Source: Sphingobacteriales bacterium (GTDB lineage Bacteria > Bacteroidota > Bacteroidia > Chitinophagales > Chitinophagaceae). From it: a DNA stretch of 57,667 nt. The DNA is taken from the NCBI GenBank assembly GCA_012270485.1, contig JAAXIF010000073.1:1-57667 (forward strand), written 5' to 3'. Positions 25,754 through 34,171 of the stretch are shown one piece after another (the first letter of the stretch is position 1; every line of letters begins with the position of its first letter). Made by a program: the position numbers and the translations under genes. The notes below the pieces were generated by a model. The model was not told the origin of the DNA and ran no database searches. It worked only from the letters and a program-made list of their open reading frames with translations.

Positions 25754-26878
25754 TTATTCTTGAATGGGTATTAGCTTCAAGCAAACAGGACTCGGCACTT
25801 CTGTTTGTCGGATCAATTGTTGTAGTAGCCCTGTTTCTTTGTTGATACGATATGTAACAATATTGTTGGTTCGCTGATTGGCTACTAATAAAAAGTTGCC
25901 ACCCGGTTCTATAATAAAGTTTCTAGGACCTGCTCCGGGAATAGGTTGGTAACCAACAGTAATAAGCTTTCCCGTGTTTTGATCAATGGAAAAAATGGCA
26001 AGATTATTTTCTTCGCCTCGATTAGACGCGTACAAAAATTTGCCATCAGGCGATACATGAATATCAGCACTGCCCGCTTGTCCGGAGAAATCTTTGGGAT
26101 GTGTTGCTATTTGCTGAATCCCTGTTAAATAACCGTTGGTATAACGATAAGCTTTGATAGTACCCGTTAACTCTTCCAACAGATACACAAATTTTTGGTT
26201 GGGATGAAAATCAAGATGACGAGGGCCGCTTCCGGGAGCAGAAGCAGCGAAAGGCATGGCCGCTGGCTTTAATGGTTGTTTGTTATTGGGATTAAATAGA
26301 TACATCATCAGTTTGTCAGTTCCCAAATCCGGTACCAAAAGATATTTCTCATCCGGAGAAAAAAAAGTTCCATGAACATGCGGCTTATCTTGTCTGCTTT
26401 TATTGATACTACTACCTGTATGTTGAATCTTTTGTACATAATGTTTGAGACTACCATCGCTGGCAACGGCAAATACACTGATGTTTCCTCCGGTATAATT
26501 TCCGGTGATGACCCATTTCCCTGTTTTATCTACTGTTACATAACAAGGATGGTCGCCGCCTGTTGGCTGACTGTTTATGTAATATAATTGTCCGGTAGCC
26601 GCGTCAAACTCATATGCACTGACATAACCGGGTTGTTCACCTCCTGTCTCATTGACTGTATAAATTTTTTGTTTATCAGGTGATACTGCCAGAAATGAGG
26701 GATTGGTAGCACTATCGGTACTGCTAACCCATTGAATTTCTCCATTTTGGGAGTTAAACCTGAATACATACACGCCTTTACTCTTACCCGTAGTATATGT
26801 ACCTACCAGCAAGTAATGATCTTGGGCAAAAAGTGACAAACAATAAAAACACATGAAGAACAATAGAGAAGCTCTCAT
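25754..26878 (-). CDS. Secreted YbhE-type lactonase (6-phosphogluconolactonase-like beta-propeller)
   Basis: This 374-residue protein belongs to the seven-bladed beta-propeller lactonases (Pgl/YbhE family). It has LVGTYTTGKSKGVYVF at the start, ANYTGGNISVF-type blade repeats (VITGNYTGGNISVFAV), HVHGTFFSPDEKYLLVPDLG, GSGPRHLDFHPNQKFVYLLEE and PGAGPRNFIIEPGG. I chose ATG 26878 because it gives a good signal peptide (MRASLLFFMCFYCLSLFAQ); ATG 26908 adds ten charged residues before it. With the signal peptide it acts outside the cytoplasm. A sugar lactone is the likely substrate. It is the first gene of the operon with MFS and trehalase. Confidence 0.8.
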   Translation of the reverse strand: MRASLLFFMCFYCLSLFAQDHYLLVGTYTTGKSKGVYVFRFNSQNGEIQWVSSTDSATNPSFLAVSPDKQKIYTVNETGGEQPGYVSAYEFDAATGQLYYINSQPTGGDHPCYVTVDKTGKWVITGNYTGGNISVFAVASDGSLKHYVQKIQHTGSSINKSRQDKPHVHGTFFSPDEKYLLVPDLGTDKLMMYLFNPNNKQPLKPAAMPFAASAPGSGPRHLDFHPNQKFVYLLEELTGTIKAYRYTNGYLTGIQQIATHPKDFSGQAGSADIHVSPDGKFLYASNRGEENNLAIFSIDQNTGKLITVGYQPIPGAGPRNFIIEPGGNFLLVANQRTNNIVTYRINKETGLLQQLIRQTEVPSPVCLKLIPIQE

Positions 26879-27014
26879 GATGGTTTGGATTTTCCGTAAG
26901 ATAAACATTGCATCGCATTCTTTGTAACCGTACAGTAATAATATCTATTTGAAATGACTTTTTACGATTTCGGGAGTCTCTGATGATTAACATAGTTATT
27001 TAGTAGACTAATTG

Positions 27015-27022
27015 TATTTTTG
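27015..27022 (+). promoter_or_regulatory. Probable -7 promoter element for the TlpA-like gene
   Basis: TATTTTTG matches TAnnTTTG exactly, 17 bp upstream of the start codon. No TTTG at -33 could be identified. Confidence 0.4.
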
Positions 27023-27039
27023 CAAGGCAAATCAGCAAT

Positions 27040-28266
27040 ATGAAATATATATACTTGGGTCTAATCATTTTTATGATGAGCTATGGAGTAAAACAAAATG
27101 AAAATTTACAAGCGGGGGAGTGGCAGGCTAAACTATTTCGTGAAGATGGAAATCATATTATTTTCAACTTTGAGGTGATCAATTCCGGTGATAGCCTTCA
27201 CTGGATCATTAAAAATGGCGAAGAGCAGATTCAAGTAGATGATATTACTATAAAAGGAGACTCCATATTAGTGGCCATGCCGGTATTTGAATCCTATTTT
27301 AAATTGGTCAAAAAAGGAAATAACCAACTCTCGGGTATTTGGACCAAGGCAGCCACAGCAGGTTTTATTGACATGCCATTTGAAGCACTTGCCGGAACCG
27401 CTACAAGATTTGAAACCAATGATCAACCAATTGCCAATATCTCAGGAAAATGGGAAGTGACTTTTTTTAGGGCAGACGGTTCCCCCAGACCTGCCATTGC
27501 AGAATTTGTACAACAAGGTAAAACCCTTTCAGGAACCTTTATTACTCCTACGGGCGATTATAGATACTTATATGGTATCGTAGATGGTGATCGTGTAAAG
27601 CTCTCAACATTTGATGGGAGTCATGCCTATTATTTCAACGCAACTATTAATAGCGATACATCTATTACAAATGGTCATTATTATTCAGGAGCTACCAGTA
27701 TAGAGCCATGGAAAGCTGTAAAAAATGACAAGGCAACATTGCCTGATGTTGCGGCTATGTTTTTAAAAGAGGGAGAAGAGCGACTAGATTTTATTTTTCC
27801 TGATTTGAATGGGAATACCGTTTCAATTAATGATAACCGATTTAAGAATAAAGTAGTCATTGTTCAAATCATGGGATCCTGGTGCCCGAATTGTATGGAT
27901 GAGACAGCATTTCTTAGTGAATATTATCGAAAGAATAAAGAACGAGGTGTAGAGGTAGTAGCGTTAGCGTATGAATATTATGAAGATCCTGTTTTAGCAG
28001 GTAATAGCGTAAGAAAATTTCAAAAGCGATTTAATGTTCAGTATCCGATGTTACTCACGGGTGTGACTGTATCTGATACTTTGAGAACGGAAAAAACATT
28101 ACCACAGCTAACCAAGATCAAGTCTTTTCCTTCCACTATTTTTATTGATAAACAAGGTAAGGTTGCTAAAATACATGCCGGATTTGAAGGTCCGGGAACA
28201 GGATCTAGATATGAGTTGTTGAAGAAAGAATTTGAAGCAACAATTGACAAATTACTCAAAAAATAA
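27040..28266 (+). CDS. TlpA-family thioredoxin-like protein with N-terminal DUF-type domain
   Basis: This 408-residue protein has a short N-terminal hydrophobic segment (MKYIYLGLIIFMMSYG). Residues 25-230 are largely beta and appear to hold two related lobes (GEWQAKLFREDGNHIIF and GKWEVTFFRADGSPRPA). From about residue 250 a thioredoxin fold follows, with active site GSWCPNCMDE (Cys282, Cys285). TFKNKVVIVQ-like and FPSTIFIDKQGKV strands complete the TlpA/ResA pattern. It is an exported thiol-disulfide reductant. The duplicated N-terminal domain resembles the DUF4369-like sensor part of Bacteroidota TlpA proteins, but I cannot assign it firmly. Confidence 0.82.
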   Translation: MKYIYLGLIIFMMSYGVKQNENLQAGEWQAKLFREDGNHIIFNFEVINSGDSLHWIIKNGEEQIQVDDITIKGDSILVAMPVFESYFKLVKKGNNQLSGIWTKAATAGFIDMPFEALAGTATRFETNDQPIANISGKWEVTFFRADGSPRPAIAEFVQQGKTLSGTFITPTGDYRYLYGIVDGDRVKLSTFDGSHAYYFNATINSDTSITNGHYYSGATSIEPWKAVKNDKATLPDVAAMFLKEGEERLDFIFPDLNGNTVSINDNRFKNKVVIVQIMGSWCPNCMDETAFLSEYYRKNKERGVEVVALAYEYYEDPVLAGNSVRKFQKRFNVQYPMLLTGVTVSDTLRTEKTLPQLTKIKSFPSTIFIDKQGKVAKIHAGFEGPGTGSRYELLKKEFEATIDKLLKK

Positions 28267-28332
28267 ATAGTACTGAAAAATTATTTGAAACTTTTTGAAA
28301 GCTGTAGTTTAAGTCAGATAAGATTAATGATT

Positions 28333-28431
28333 CTAAATCAGTCCACGCGGACGGGTCTCATTGGGGTCAGAGGCCAATGCAGCCCGGAAGCGGGGACGGG
28401 GCCATTTGGCCCTGGAGTAATAAGTGCTCAT
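28333..28431 (-). CDS. Candidate 32-residue basic small protein in a GC-rich island
   Basis: A complete ATG-to-TAG frame encodes 32 residues rich in Arg and Pro (starts MSTYYSRAKWPRPRF, ends NETRPRGLI). By count it is 59/99 GC (60%), while the neighbouring genes are clearly AT-rich. No known family is recognised. No Shine-Dalgarno is seen, as usual here. The same bases form four successive hairpins, so an RNA gene on either strand is an alternative explanation. The start lies just after the perfect inverted repeat that ends the upstream peptidase transcript. Confidence 0.35.
   Translation of the reverse strand: MSTYYSRAKWPRPRFRAALASDPNETRPRGLI
28341..28412. ncRNA. Four consecutive hairpins, candidate structured RNA
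   Basis: Four perfect stem-loops follow each other in 72 bases: GTCC-4-GGAC (28341-28352), CATTGG-9-CCAATG (28359-28379), CCCG-GAAG-CGGG (28383-28394) and GGGCC-ATTT-GGCCC (28399-28412). Such dense pairing is unusual for this AT-rich genome and suggests a structured RNA. The orientation is unknown. On the plus strand the inverted repeat at 28466 could be its terminator. It matches no RNA family that I recognise. The overlapping 32-codon frame on the minus strand is the competing reading. Confidence 0.4.
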
Positions 28432-28465
28432 AGTATTTTAGGGATAAATTTTATAGTATGATATC

Positions 28466-28524
28466 CTATAGTTACAAAAAGAGCCATCCTCAAAAATTCA
28501 GGATGGCTCTTTTTGTAACTATAG
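28466..28524. terminator. Perfect 25-bp inverted repeat, bidirectional terminator
   Basis: The 25-bp arms (28466-28490 and 28500-28524) are exactly complementary around a 9-nt loop. The inner GC part AGAGCCATCCT / AGGATGGCTCT is flanked by A5 and T5, so it works as an intrinsic terminator in both directions. It lies 6 bp beyond the S9 peptidase stop codon. The outer AT-rich extension is longer than a terminator needs. Confidence 0.85.
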
Positions 28525-28530
28525 TGAAAC

Positions 28531-30945
28531 TTATTTCGCTCCTTTCACATATTTATCTAACCATTGTTGTTGCTCCCATAAAGTGTGCAACACATTCTCC
28601 TTTCCACGATAGCCATGTGCTTCATAAGGTAAGAATACAAAGCGTACCGTACCGCCATGTCCTTTAATAGCTGCGTATAATCGTTCACTATTAATTGGGT
28701 AGGTTCCTGTGTTATCATCACTATCACCATGAATCAATAAGATCGGTGTTTTGATCTTATCAGCATAGCTGAATGGACTCATTTCATAATACAACTGAGG
28801 AGCCTGCCAGTAAGTACGGTCTTCATTCTGGAAGCCAAAAGGAGTTAAGGTTCTGTTATACGCACCACTTCTGGCAACACCTGCTTTGAACAAGTTGGTA
28901 TGTGCTAATAAGTTAGCAGTCATAAAAGCACCATAGCTATGTCCACCTACACCCACACGATTTTTATCGGCAACACCCAATCCAGATAAATGATTAATCG
29001 CTGCTTCTGCATTCATCTTTAACTGAGCAACAAAATTATCATTCGGTTTTTTATCCGCAGAAGCTGCTACGATGGGCATTTCAGCATTGTCTAATACTGC
29101 ATAACCTTGAGTTACATAATAAATAGGAGAGCCCCAGCTTAAAGTAGTAAAACGATATTGGCTACCTCTGATTTGAGCAGCATCAGCAGCGCTGTTGAAC
29201 TCACGCGGATAAGCCCAAATAATCAATGGCAATGGACCGTCTTTCTCTTTATTATAGCCCTTTGGTAAATATAGTTCACCGGTAAGGTCTACGCCATCTG
29301 CTCTTTTGTACTTTACTTTTTCCTTGGTTACACCTTCCAGTTGTGGATACGGGTTGGCGAACTTCGTAATGGCTCTGTCGGCAATGCGTAGAACCAAATT
29401 TTTAATATAGTAGTTGGGTACTTCTGTTTGTGATTCACGACGTGTTAATAAAACCAGTTTATCGGCATCAATCACTTCATTCACGGTTTCATAAACACCT
29501 TCGGCACAACGCCATATGATCTCGTTTTTCTTGGTAGACAAATCAAATTTAGCAAGGAAAGGAAGATCACCTTTTGGAGAAGAACCGGTGGTATTGTTCA
29601 TCAAAATTTTAGTACCATTATCGGTGGTTTGAATTACCGATCTACCGAATTTATTCTTGGTTAATACAGGTGATCCCGGATTATTATAAGCATCGGTCTG
29701 ATTTCTTTCAATCAATAATTCCAAAGCCCCTGTTGTGCTATTGTATCGGCTAACACGAATAGTTTGTTTTGATCTCAATACCTCCTGCACCAATGCTAGC
29801 GTAGCATCACCCCAAGTCGTACCGGCATAACGTGTTTTGGTTTTAAACAATTCTTTGGCTTCACCTGTGAAAGGTGTACTCAATGCATAAACAGCATCAT
29901 GATACTCCACTTGTTTTTTGATCAATCCACTATCCAGCGGCATAGCCCAAGTAATGGTAGCAGCCTCATCATCTCTCCAATCAAATCCACGCGGAACATT
30001 TTGTGTATTATCATAGCCCGACGGTGTTCCTTCAGAAGAAGGTAATTCAGCTAATACTTTAACCACTTTTCCTGTGAGATCTTGGATAGTAATGGTAGAA
30101 GGGAATCCATTGGCCGTAACCAAATAAGAGAATGGTTTACGAATGGTTCTTACCATCATATATTTTTTATCCGGAGATAAGCTGAATGTTGAAACAATAC
30201 CTGATTTACCCAGATTGGTTTCTATTCCGTTTTTATTTTGTATCAGTTGACCATTCGCATAAAATTCAAAAAGTTGTTCATCAAAAGGCGATTTGATCAA
30301 ATCCTGATAAGTAGGACTTGGTGCTGCTTTACCTAAATTCTGTTGGACGGTAGGTCCTTTAGGAGTGATAGGACGCTTTGGAGCATTGGATGCAGATTGT
30401 GTAGCTGCTTTATAAATAATAGTATTATCATCTACCCAAGTATAAGAGGTTCCCAAAACCGTATTCAATGCTTGTTTATTGATTTTAGTCGCTTTTTTGC
30501 TGGCTACATCAATCACATAGAGGTCTACCCTAGAACCTGTAGTATTAGTAAATGCAATTTTGGTTTCAGAAGGACTCCAACTCACATTGCCCGCTAATAA
30601 ATTGGCAGGTAAACCGGTAACCTGTGTACTTACACCTGTTTTGATATTCTGTAGGGAAAAATTATTGATAAAATTTTGTCTGCTAGGAGCAAAATTGTTG
30701 GGATTGATTCTTAATCCGGCAACACGTATCTCCGGTTGTCCGAGTTCTTCTACGGTTGGATAACTGTTCCGCTCACTAAGCAATATCCATTCTGCTTTAC
30801 CATCAATACTTACAGAAGGAGTTGGTTTTGCCAGTAACAGTTCCATCACTTCTTTGGCAGGTGTGCGATAGCTGTTATCATCCTGTGCATATAATGCTGT
30901 AAAAGATGCACCTGTGATAAGAAAACTAAAGAACAATTTTCTCAT
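28531..30945 (-). CDS. Secreted S9-family (prolyl oligopeptidase-like) peptidase
   Basis: This 804-residue exported serine peptidase has a signal peptide (MRKLFFSFLITGASFTALYAQ), an N-terminal beta-propeller (about residues 60-540), and a C-terminal alpha/beta-hydrolase domain. Catalytic Ser is near residue 670 in GGHSYGAFMT, Asp near 741-744 in IHGDSDDNTG, and His near 777 in YEAHGYRG. The motif set fits the S9 peptidases common in Bacteroidota (glutamyl or dipeptidyl type; specificity not readable). I chose ATG 30945: a longer frame from 31041 would overlap the end of the GH16 gene and bury the signal peptide. It lies 40 bp after the GH16 stop on the same strand. Confidence 0.9.
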   Translation of the reverse strand: MRKLFFSFLITGASFTALYAQDDNSYRTPAKEVMELLLAKPTPSVSIDGKAEWILLSERNSYPTVEELGQPEIRVAGLRINPNNFAPSRQNFINNFSLQNIKTGVSTQVTGLPANLLAGNVSWSPSETKIAFTNTTGSRVDLYVIDVASKKATKINKQALNTVLGTSYTWVDDNTIIYKAATQSASNAPKRPITPKGPTVQQNLGKAAPSPTYQDLIKSPFDEQLFEFYANGQLIQNKNGIETNLGKSGIVSTFSLSPDKKYMMVRTIRKPFSYLVTANGFPSTITIQDLTGKVVKVLAELPSSEGTPSGYDNTQNVPRGFDWRDDEAATITWAMPLDSGLIKKQVEYHDAVYALSTPFTGEAKELFKTKTRYAGTTWGDATLALVQEVLRSKQTIRVSRYNSTTGALELLIERNQTDAYNNPGSPVLTKNKFGRSVIQTTDNGTKILMNNTTGSSPKGDLPFLAKFDLSTKKNEIIWRCAEGVYETVNEVIDADKLVLLTRRESQTEVPNYYIKNLVLRIADRAITKFANPYPQLEGVTKEKVKYKRADGVDLTGELYLPKGYNKEKDGPLPLIIWAYPREFNSAADAAQIRGSQYRFTTLSWGSPIYYVTQGYAVLDNAEMPIVAASADKKPNDNFVAQLKMNAEAAINHLSGLGVADKNRVGVGGHSYGAFMTANLLAHTNLFKAGVARSGAYNRTLTPFGFQNEDRTYWQAPQLYYEMSPFSYADKIKTPILLIHGDSDDNTGTYPINSERLYAAIKGHGGTVRFVFLPYEAHGYRGKENVLHTLWEQQQWLDKYVKGAK

Positions 30946-30985
30946 AATAATTGGTTTTATCGGTGTTGGTTTTGAAAATTTGTCA

Positions 30986-31768
30986 TTATTGATAAACACG
31001 TACATAGTCGATCCACATTTTCTGTGGAAATACTTTTTCATCTACCCCTTTTTGTCCGCCCCATGATCCCCCTACAGCAATATTCAAGAGTAAATGGAAG
31101 GGTTTGTCAAATGGCCATGCATCATTTCCTGTATGTTCATTTTTGAAAGTGAAGTAAGGCTTGTTATCTACGAGTACAGTGATGTTTTCTTCATTCCATT
31201 CTAAAGCATATACATGGAATTTCTCACTGCAATCGGGAACACTCACAGTAGCAGTCATCTGGGTACCGATGCTGTGAAAATATTTCTTTGTATGTGTGGA
31301 AGCATGAATCGTTCCTTGGTTATAACCAACATGTTCCATAATATCGATCTCTCCATCATCAGGCCAGGTAATTTTTGGCGTGGTACCTAACATCCATATT
31401 GCAGGCCAGGTACCTACTCCTTTGGGTAATTTGGCACGTACTTCTATACGTACATATTTCCAATCGGCTTTTCCTTTGGTAACAAGTCGGGCAGAAGTAT
31501 AATCGTTCTCACCCATTTTTTCTTTGTGGGCTTCTATAACCAACATGCCTTTTTCAACCCTTGCATTCTTCAGCTGTTGGGAGGTATAGTATTGCAATTC
31601 ATTATTTCCCCATCCATGTCCACCAACATCATAGCTCCATTTGGTAGAATCGGGCAGGCCATTTTTATTGAATTCATCGCTCCAAATCAACTTTCTTTTC
31701 TGGGAAATAGCTGTCAAGCAGGTCAATGACAGAACGGCAAATAACATTGTTTTTAACATAGGCTGCAA
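30986..31768 (-). CDS. Secreted GH16 beta-glucanase (laminarinase-like)
   Basis: This 260-residue protein has a signal peptide (MQPMLKTMLFAVLSLTCLTA) and then a GH16 beta-jelly-roll. It has LIWSDEFNKNGLPDSTKW, NNELQYYT, the catalytic block DDGEIDIMEHVGYN (Glu140 nucleophile, Asp142, Glu145 acid/base) and FHLLLNIAVGGSWGG at the back. It most likely cleaves beta-1,3- or mixed-linkage glucans. It has no T9SS tail, so it is probably periplasmic or exported by another route. A promoter was not identified. The S9 peptidase gene follows by 40 bp. Confidence 0.92.
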   Translation of the reverse strand: MQPMLKTMLFAVLSLTCLTAISQKRKLIWSDEFNKNGLPDSTKWSYDVGGHGWGNNELQYYTSQQLKNARVEKGMLVIEAHKEKMGENDYTSARLVTKGKADWKYVRIEVRAKLPKGVGTWPAIWMLGTTPKITWPDDGEIDIMEHVGYNQGTIHASTHTKKYFHSIGTQMTATVSVPDCSEKFHVYALEWNEENITVLVDNKPYFTFKNEHTGNDAWPFDKPFHLLLNIAVGGSWGGQKGVDEKVFPQKMWIDYVRVYQ

Positions 31769-31836
31769 TTTGGGACTTGTAAGTTAGGTATTACGGGGCA
31801 GGAATACCGGTCAAATGGATGATCGGGTGAAAAAAA

Positions 31837-31868
31837 TTTGCAGGGGAATGAAGATGCCTGTACTTTTG
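31837..31868 (+). promoter_or_regulatory. His operon promoter (TTTG-N20-TACTTTTG)
   Basis: TTTG at 31837-31840 and TACTTTTG at 31861-31868 match both Bacteroidota elements (-33 TTTG and -7 TAnnTTTG) with a 20-nt spacer. The predicted transcription start is about 31872-31874, directly before the leader ATG at 31875. The leader mRNA would then be nearly leaderless. Confidence 0.75.
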
Positions 31869-31874
31869 CATCTC

Positions 31875-31925
31875 ATGAAACAATTCGCACATATCCACCA
31901 CCATCATTACTTACCCATTGGGTAG
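31875..31925 (+). CDS. hisL: Histidine operon leader peptide
   Basis: The frame encodes MKQFAHIHHHHYLPIG followed by TAG: 16 residues with five His codons in six consecutive positions (31890-31907). It lies between the his promoter and an intrinsic terminator before hisG, as expected for a His-tRNA-sensing attenuator. The frame is too short for routine gene finders. The start codon lies within a few bases of the predicted transcription start. Confidence 0.9.
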   Translation: MKQFAHIHHHHYLPIG

Positions 31926-31989
31926 GCTGTTGGTGTTTTGTGCCAAACATAAAACATTGAAAGGCTTACCAAGAGGTAAGCCTTTTTTA
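31921..31989 (+). promoter_or_regulatory. His attenuator: antiterminator and terminator
   Basis: The terminator is a perfect 10-bp stem AAGGCTTACC / GGTAAGCCTT (31961-31970, 31975-31984) with loop AAGA, followed by a T-rich tract. The segment GGTAGGCT (31921-31928), which includes the leader stop codon, can pair with GGCTTACC (31963-31970) through eight pairs including two G-U, preventing the terminator. A ribosome stalled on the His codons leaves 31921-31928 free, so hisG is transcribed. A ribosome that reaches the stop codon covers it, so transcription stops. Confidence 0.85.
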
Positions 31990-32004
31990 TTTTAACAGAA
32001 TACT

Positions 32005-32859
32005 ATGAAACTAAAGCTCGCAATTCAAAAAAGTGGTCGTTTACACGATGATTCCATTCGTTTGTTGAAGGAATGTGGTATCGATATCAGTAATGGTGTA
32101 AACAAACTCAAAGCTGAAGCCACCAACTTTCCCATTGAAGTATATTTTTTGAGAGATGATGATATCCCGCAATATGTGGAAGATGCTGTAGCTGATATTG
32201 GGTTTGTTGGTGAGAATGTGGTGTATGAAAAAAGAAAAAAAGTAACTGTTGTTGAGAAATTGGGTTTTGGTAAATGCCGCTTGAGCATGGCAGTACGTAG
32301 GGGCGAAGAATATACGGATGCCTCTTTTCTCAATGGTAAAAAGATCGCCACCAGTTACCCAGTGATTGTAGAAAACTTTCTGAAGGAGAAAAATGTTATT
32401 GCCGAAATACATGAAATCAGTGGTAGTGTTGAAATTGCACCCGGTATTGGCTTGGCAGATGCTATTTGTGATTTGGTGAGCAGCGGCTCTACGCTTTTCA
32501 TGAATGGATTGAAAGAAGCTGAAACCATTTTACAATCGCAGGCAGTATTGATCCGTAACAATGGATTAGAGGATGCCAAAACACAATTGTTGAATCGTTT
32601 GTTATTCCGCATTCAATCAGTAAAAAAAGCAAAAAACAATAAATACATTTTGTTGAATGCACCGAATGATAAACTTGCTGAAATCATCGCTTTACTACCC
32701 GGTATGAAGAGTCCAACCGTATTGCCATTGGCTGATCCGGGATGGAGTAGTGTTCATAGTGTACTCAATGAAAATGAGTTCTGGGATATCATTGAGCAAT
32801 TGAAAGCAGCAGGTGCCCAGGGAATATTAGTAGTGCCGATTGAAAAAATGATTGTATAG
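32005..32859 (+). CDS. hisG: ATP phosphoribosyltransferase, long form
   Basis: HisG condenses ATP with PRPP in the first committed step of histidine synthesis. The 284-residue protein is the long form with a C-terminal regulatory domain (about residues 210-284, NNKYILLNAPNDKLAEIIALLPG...), which usually mediates feedback inhibition by histidine. The catalytic part has KLKLAIQKSGRLHDDSIRLL, DIGFVGENV and the PRPP site EIAPGIGLADAICDLVSSGSTL. It is the first structural gene after the attenuator and starts 16 bp after the terminator T-run. hisD follows after 13 bp. Confidence 0.96.
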   Translation: MKLKLAIQKSGRLHDDSIRLLKECGIDISNGVNKLKAEATNFPIEVYFLRDDDIPQYVEDAVADIGFVGENVVYEKRKKVTVVEKLGFGKCRLSMAVRRGEEYTDASFLNGKKIATSYPVIVENFLKEKNVIAEIHEISGSVEIAPGIGLADAICDLVSSGSTLFMNGLKEAETILQSQAVLIRNNGLEDAKTQLLNRLLFRIQSVKKAKNNKYILLNAPNDKLAEIIALLPGMKSPTVLPLADPGWSSVHSVLNENEFWDIIEQLKAAGAQGILVVPIEKMIV

Positions 32860-32872
32860 CTAAAAGAGAAGT

Positions 32873-34144
32873 ATGAAAAGAATTGAATTGCCAGAAAGAA
32901 GTACATGGGGTCATATTCTTCAACGGCCTGTTATTGACACGGCTACATTGGAGCAGCAAGTTAAAGGAGTGTTGGATGTCGTAAAACAGGATAGTGATAA
33001 AGCAGTATTGCAATTCACCCGCCAATTTGACGGTGTTCAATTATCATCACTTGTAGTAACGGATGAAGAAATTGCATCAGCTATACAACAAGTACCCGAT
33101 GATCTGAAAAGAGCGATTAAACAAGCAGCCAACAATATTCGTGTTTTTCATGAGAAGCAAAAAGCTGCTATTGAAGTGGTGGAAACCATGAAAGGTGTTC
33201 GCTGCTGGAGAAAGTCGGTAGGAATAGATAAAGTGGGATTATATATTCCCGGTGGTACCGCACCGTTGTTTTCTACCATATTGATGCTCGCCATTCCTGC
33301 CCAAATTGCAGGATGTAAGGAAGTAATTCTTTGTTCACCACCGGATAAGGAAGGCAAATTAAATCCTGCTATTTTATATGCGGCTAGTTTAACAGGGGTT
33401 CATAAGATTTTTAAAGTGGGTGGTGTTCAAGCTATAGCTGCGATGGCTTATGGTACTGAAACGGTTCCGAGCGTGTATAAAATATTTGGTCCGGGTAATC
33501 AATATGTAACCTGCGCCAAACAATTGGTACAACAGGAAGGAACCGCCATTGATATGCCTGCCGGACCTAGTGAAGTTTGTGTACTTGCGGATGCGAGTGC
33601 GAATCCCTCTTTTGTTGCGGCAGATTTGTTGAGTCAGGCTGAGCATGGTGCAGATAGTCAGGTATTATTGGTATCAACAGATAACCAGTTGATTGATGCG
33701 GTCATACAAGAGCTGTCAGTACAATTGAAACAGTTATCACGAAAAGAGATGGCGGCTAAAGCGTTGGAAAACAGCAAAGCTATTTTTGTCAAGAATATGG
33801 ATGACGCAATTGATCTGGTCAATGAATATGCTGCTGAACACTTGATCATAGCTTGCGAGCAAGATGAATGGATCGCTGAAAAAATTACCAATGCAGGTTC
33901 TGTGTTCTTAGGTAATTATTCCCCGGAAAGTGTTGGCGACTATGCCAGCGGAACCAATCATACCTTACCAACCAATGGTTTTGCAAGAGCATATAGTGGT
34001 GTGAGCTTGGATTCTTTTGTCAAGAAGATCACTTACCAGCGACTTACGAAAGAGGGATTAACAGCTATTGCACCTACTGTAACAGCCATGGCTGCTGCAG
34101 AAGGATTGGATGCACATAAAAAAGCAGTAACGATACGTTTATAA
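32873..34144 (+). CDS. hisD: Histidinol dehydrogenase
   Basis: HisD carries out the last two steps of histidine synthesis (histidinol to histidine, two NAD+, Zn2+). The 423-residue protein has GLYIPGGTAPLFSTILMLAIPA, KVGGVQAIAAMAYGT, FGPGNQYV, the conserved IDMPAGPSEVCVLAD segment, DLLSQAEHGADSQ with Zn ligands, AEHLIIACE, and VGDYASGTNHTLPT carrying the catalytic-site His. Length is typical. Spacing to hisG (13 bp) and hisC (27 bp) fits one operon. Confidence 0.97.
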   Translation: MKRIELPERSTWGHILQRPVIDTATLEQQVKGVLDVVKQDSDKAVLQFTRQFDGVQLSSLVVTDEEIASAIQQVPDDLKRAIKQAANNIRVFHEKQKAAIEVVETMKGVRCWRKSVGIDKVGLYIPGGTAPLFSTILMLAIPAQIAGCKEVILCSPPDKEGKLNPAILYAASLTGVHKIFKVGGVQAIAAMAYGTETVPSVYKIFGPGNQYVTCAKQLVQQEGTAIDMPAGPSEVCVLADASANPSFVAADLLSQAEHGADSQVLLVSTDNQLIDAVIQELSVQLKQLSRKEMAAKALENSKAIFVKNMDDAIDLVNEYAAEHLIIACEQDEWIAEKITNAGSVFLGNYSPESVGDYASGTNHTLPTNGFARAYSGVSLDSFVKKITYQRLTKEGLTAIAPTVTAMAAAEGLDAHKKAVTIRL

Positions 34145-34171
34145 ATTTAACATCATTTATAATTCAGCAAT

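Noticed and set aside
28359..28394. Signal recognition particle RNA at the GC island
   Set aside because: GGTCAG, CCGGAAG and GCAGCC all occur, but their order and pairing differ from the SRP apical loop, and the long SRP helix cannot be formed.
30946..31041. N-terminal extension of the S9 peptidase to 31041
   Set aside because: It would overlap the GH16 coding end and place 32 extra residues before a good signal peptide that starts at 30945.
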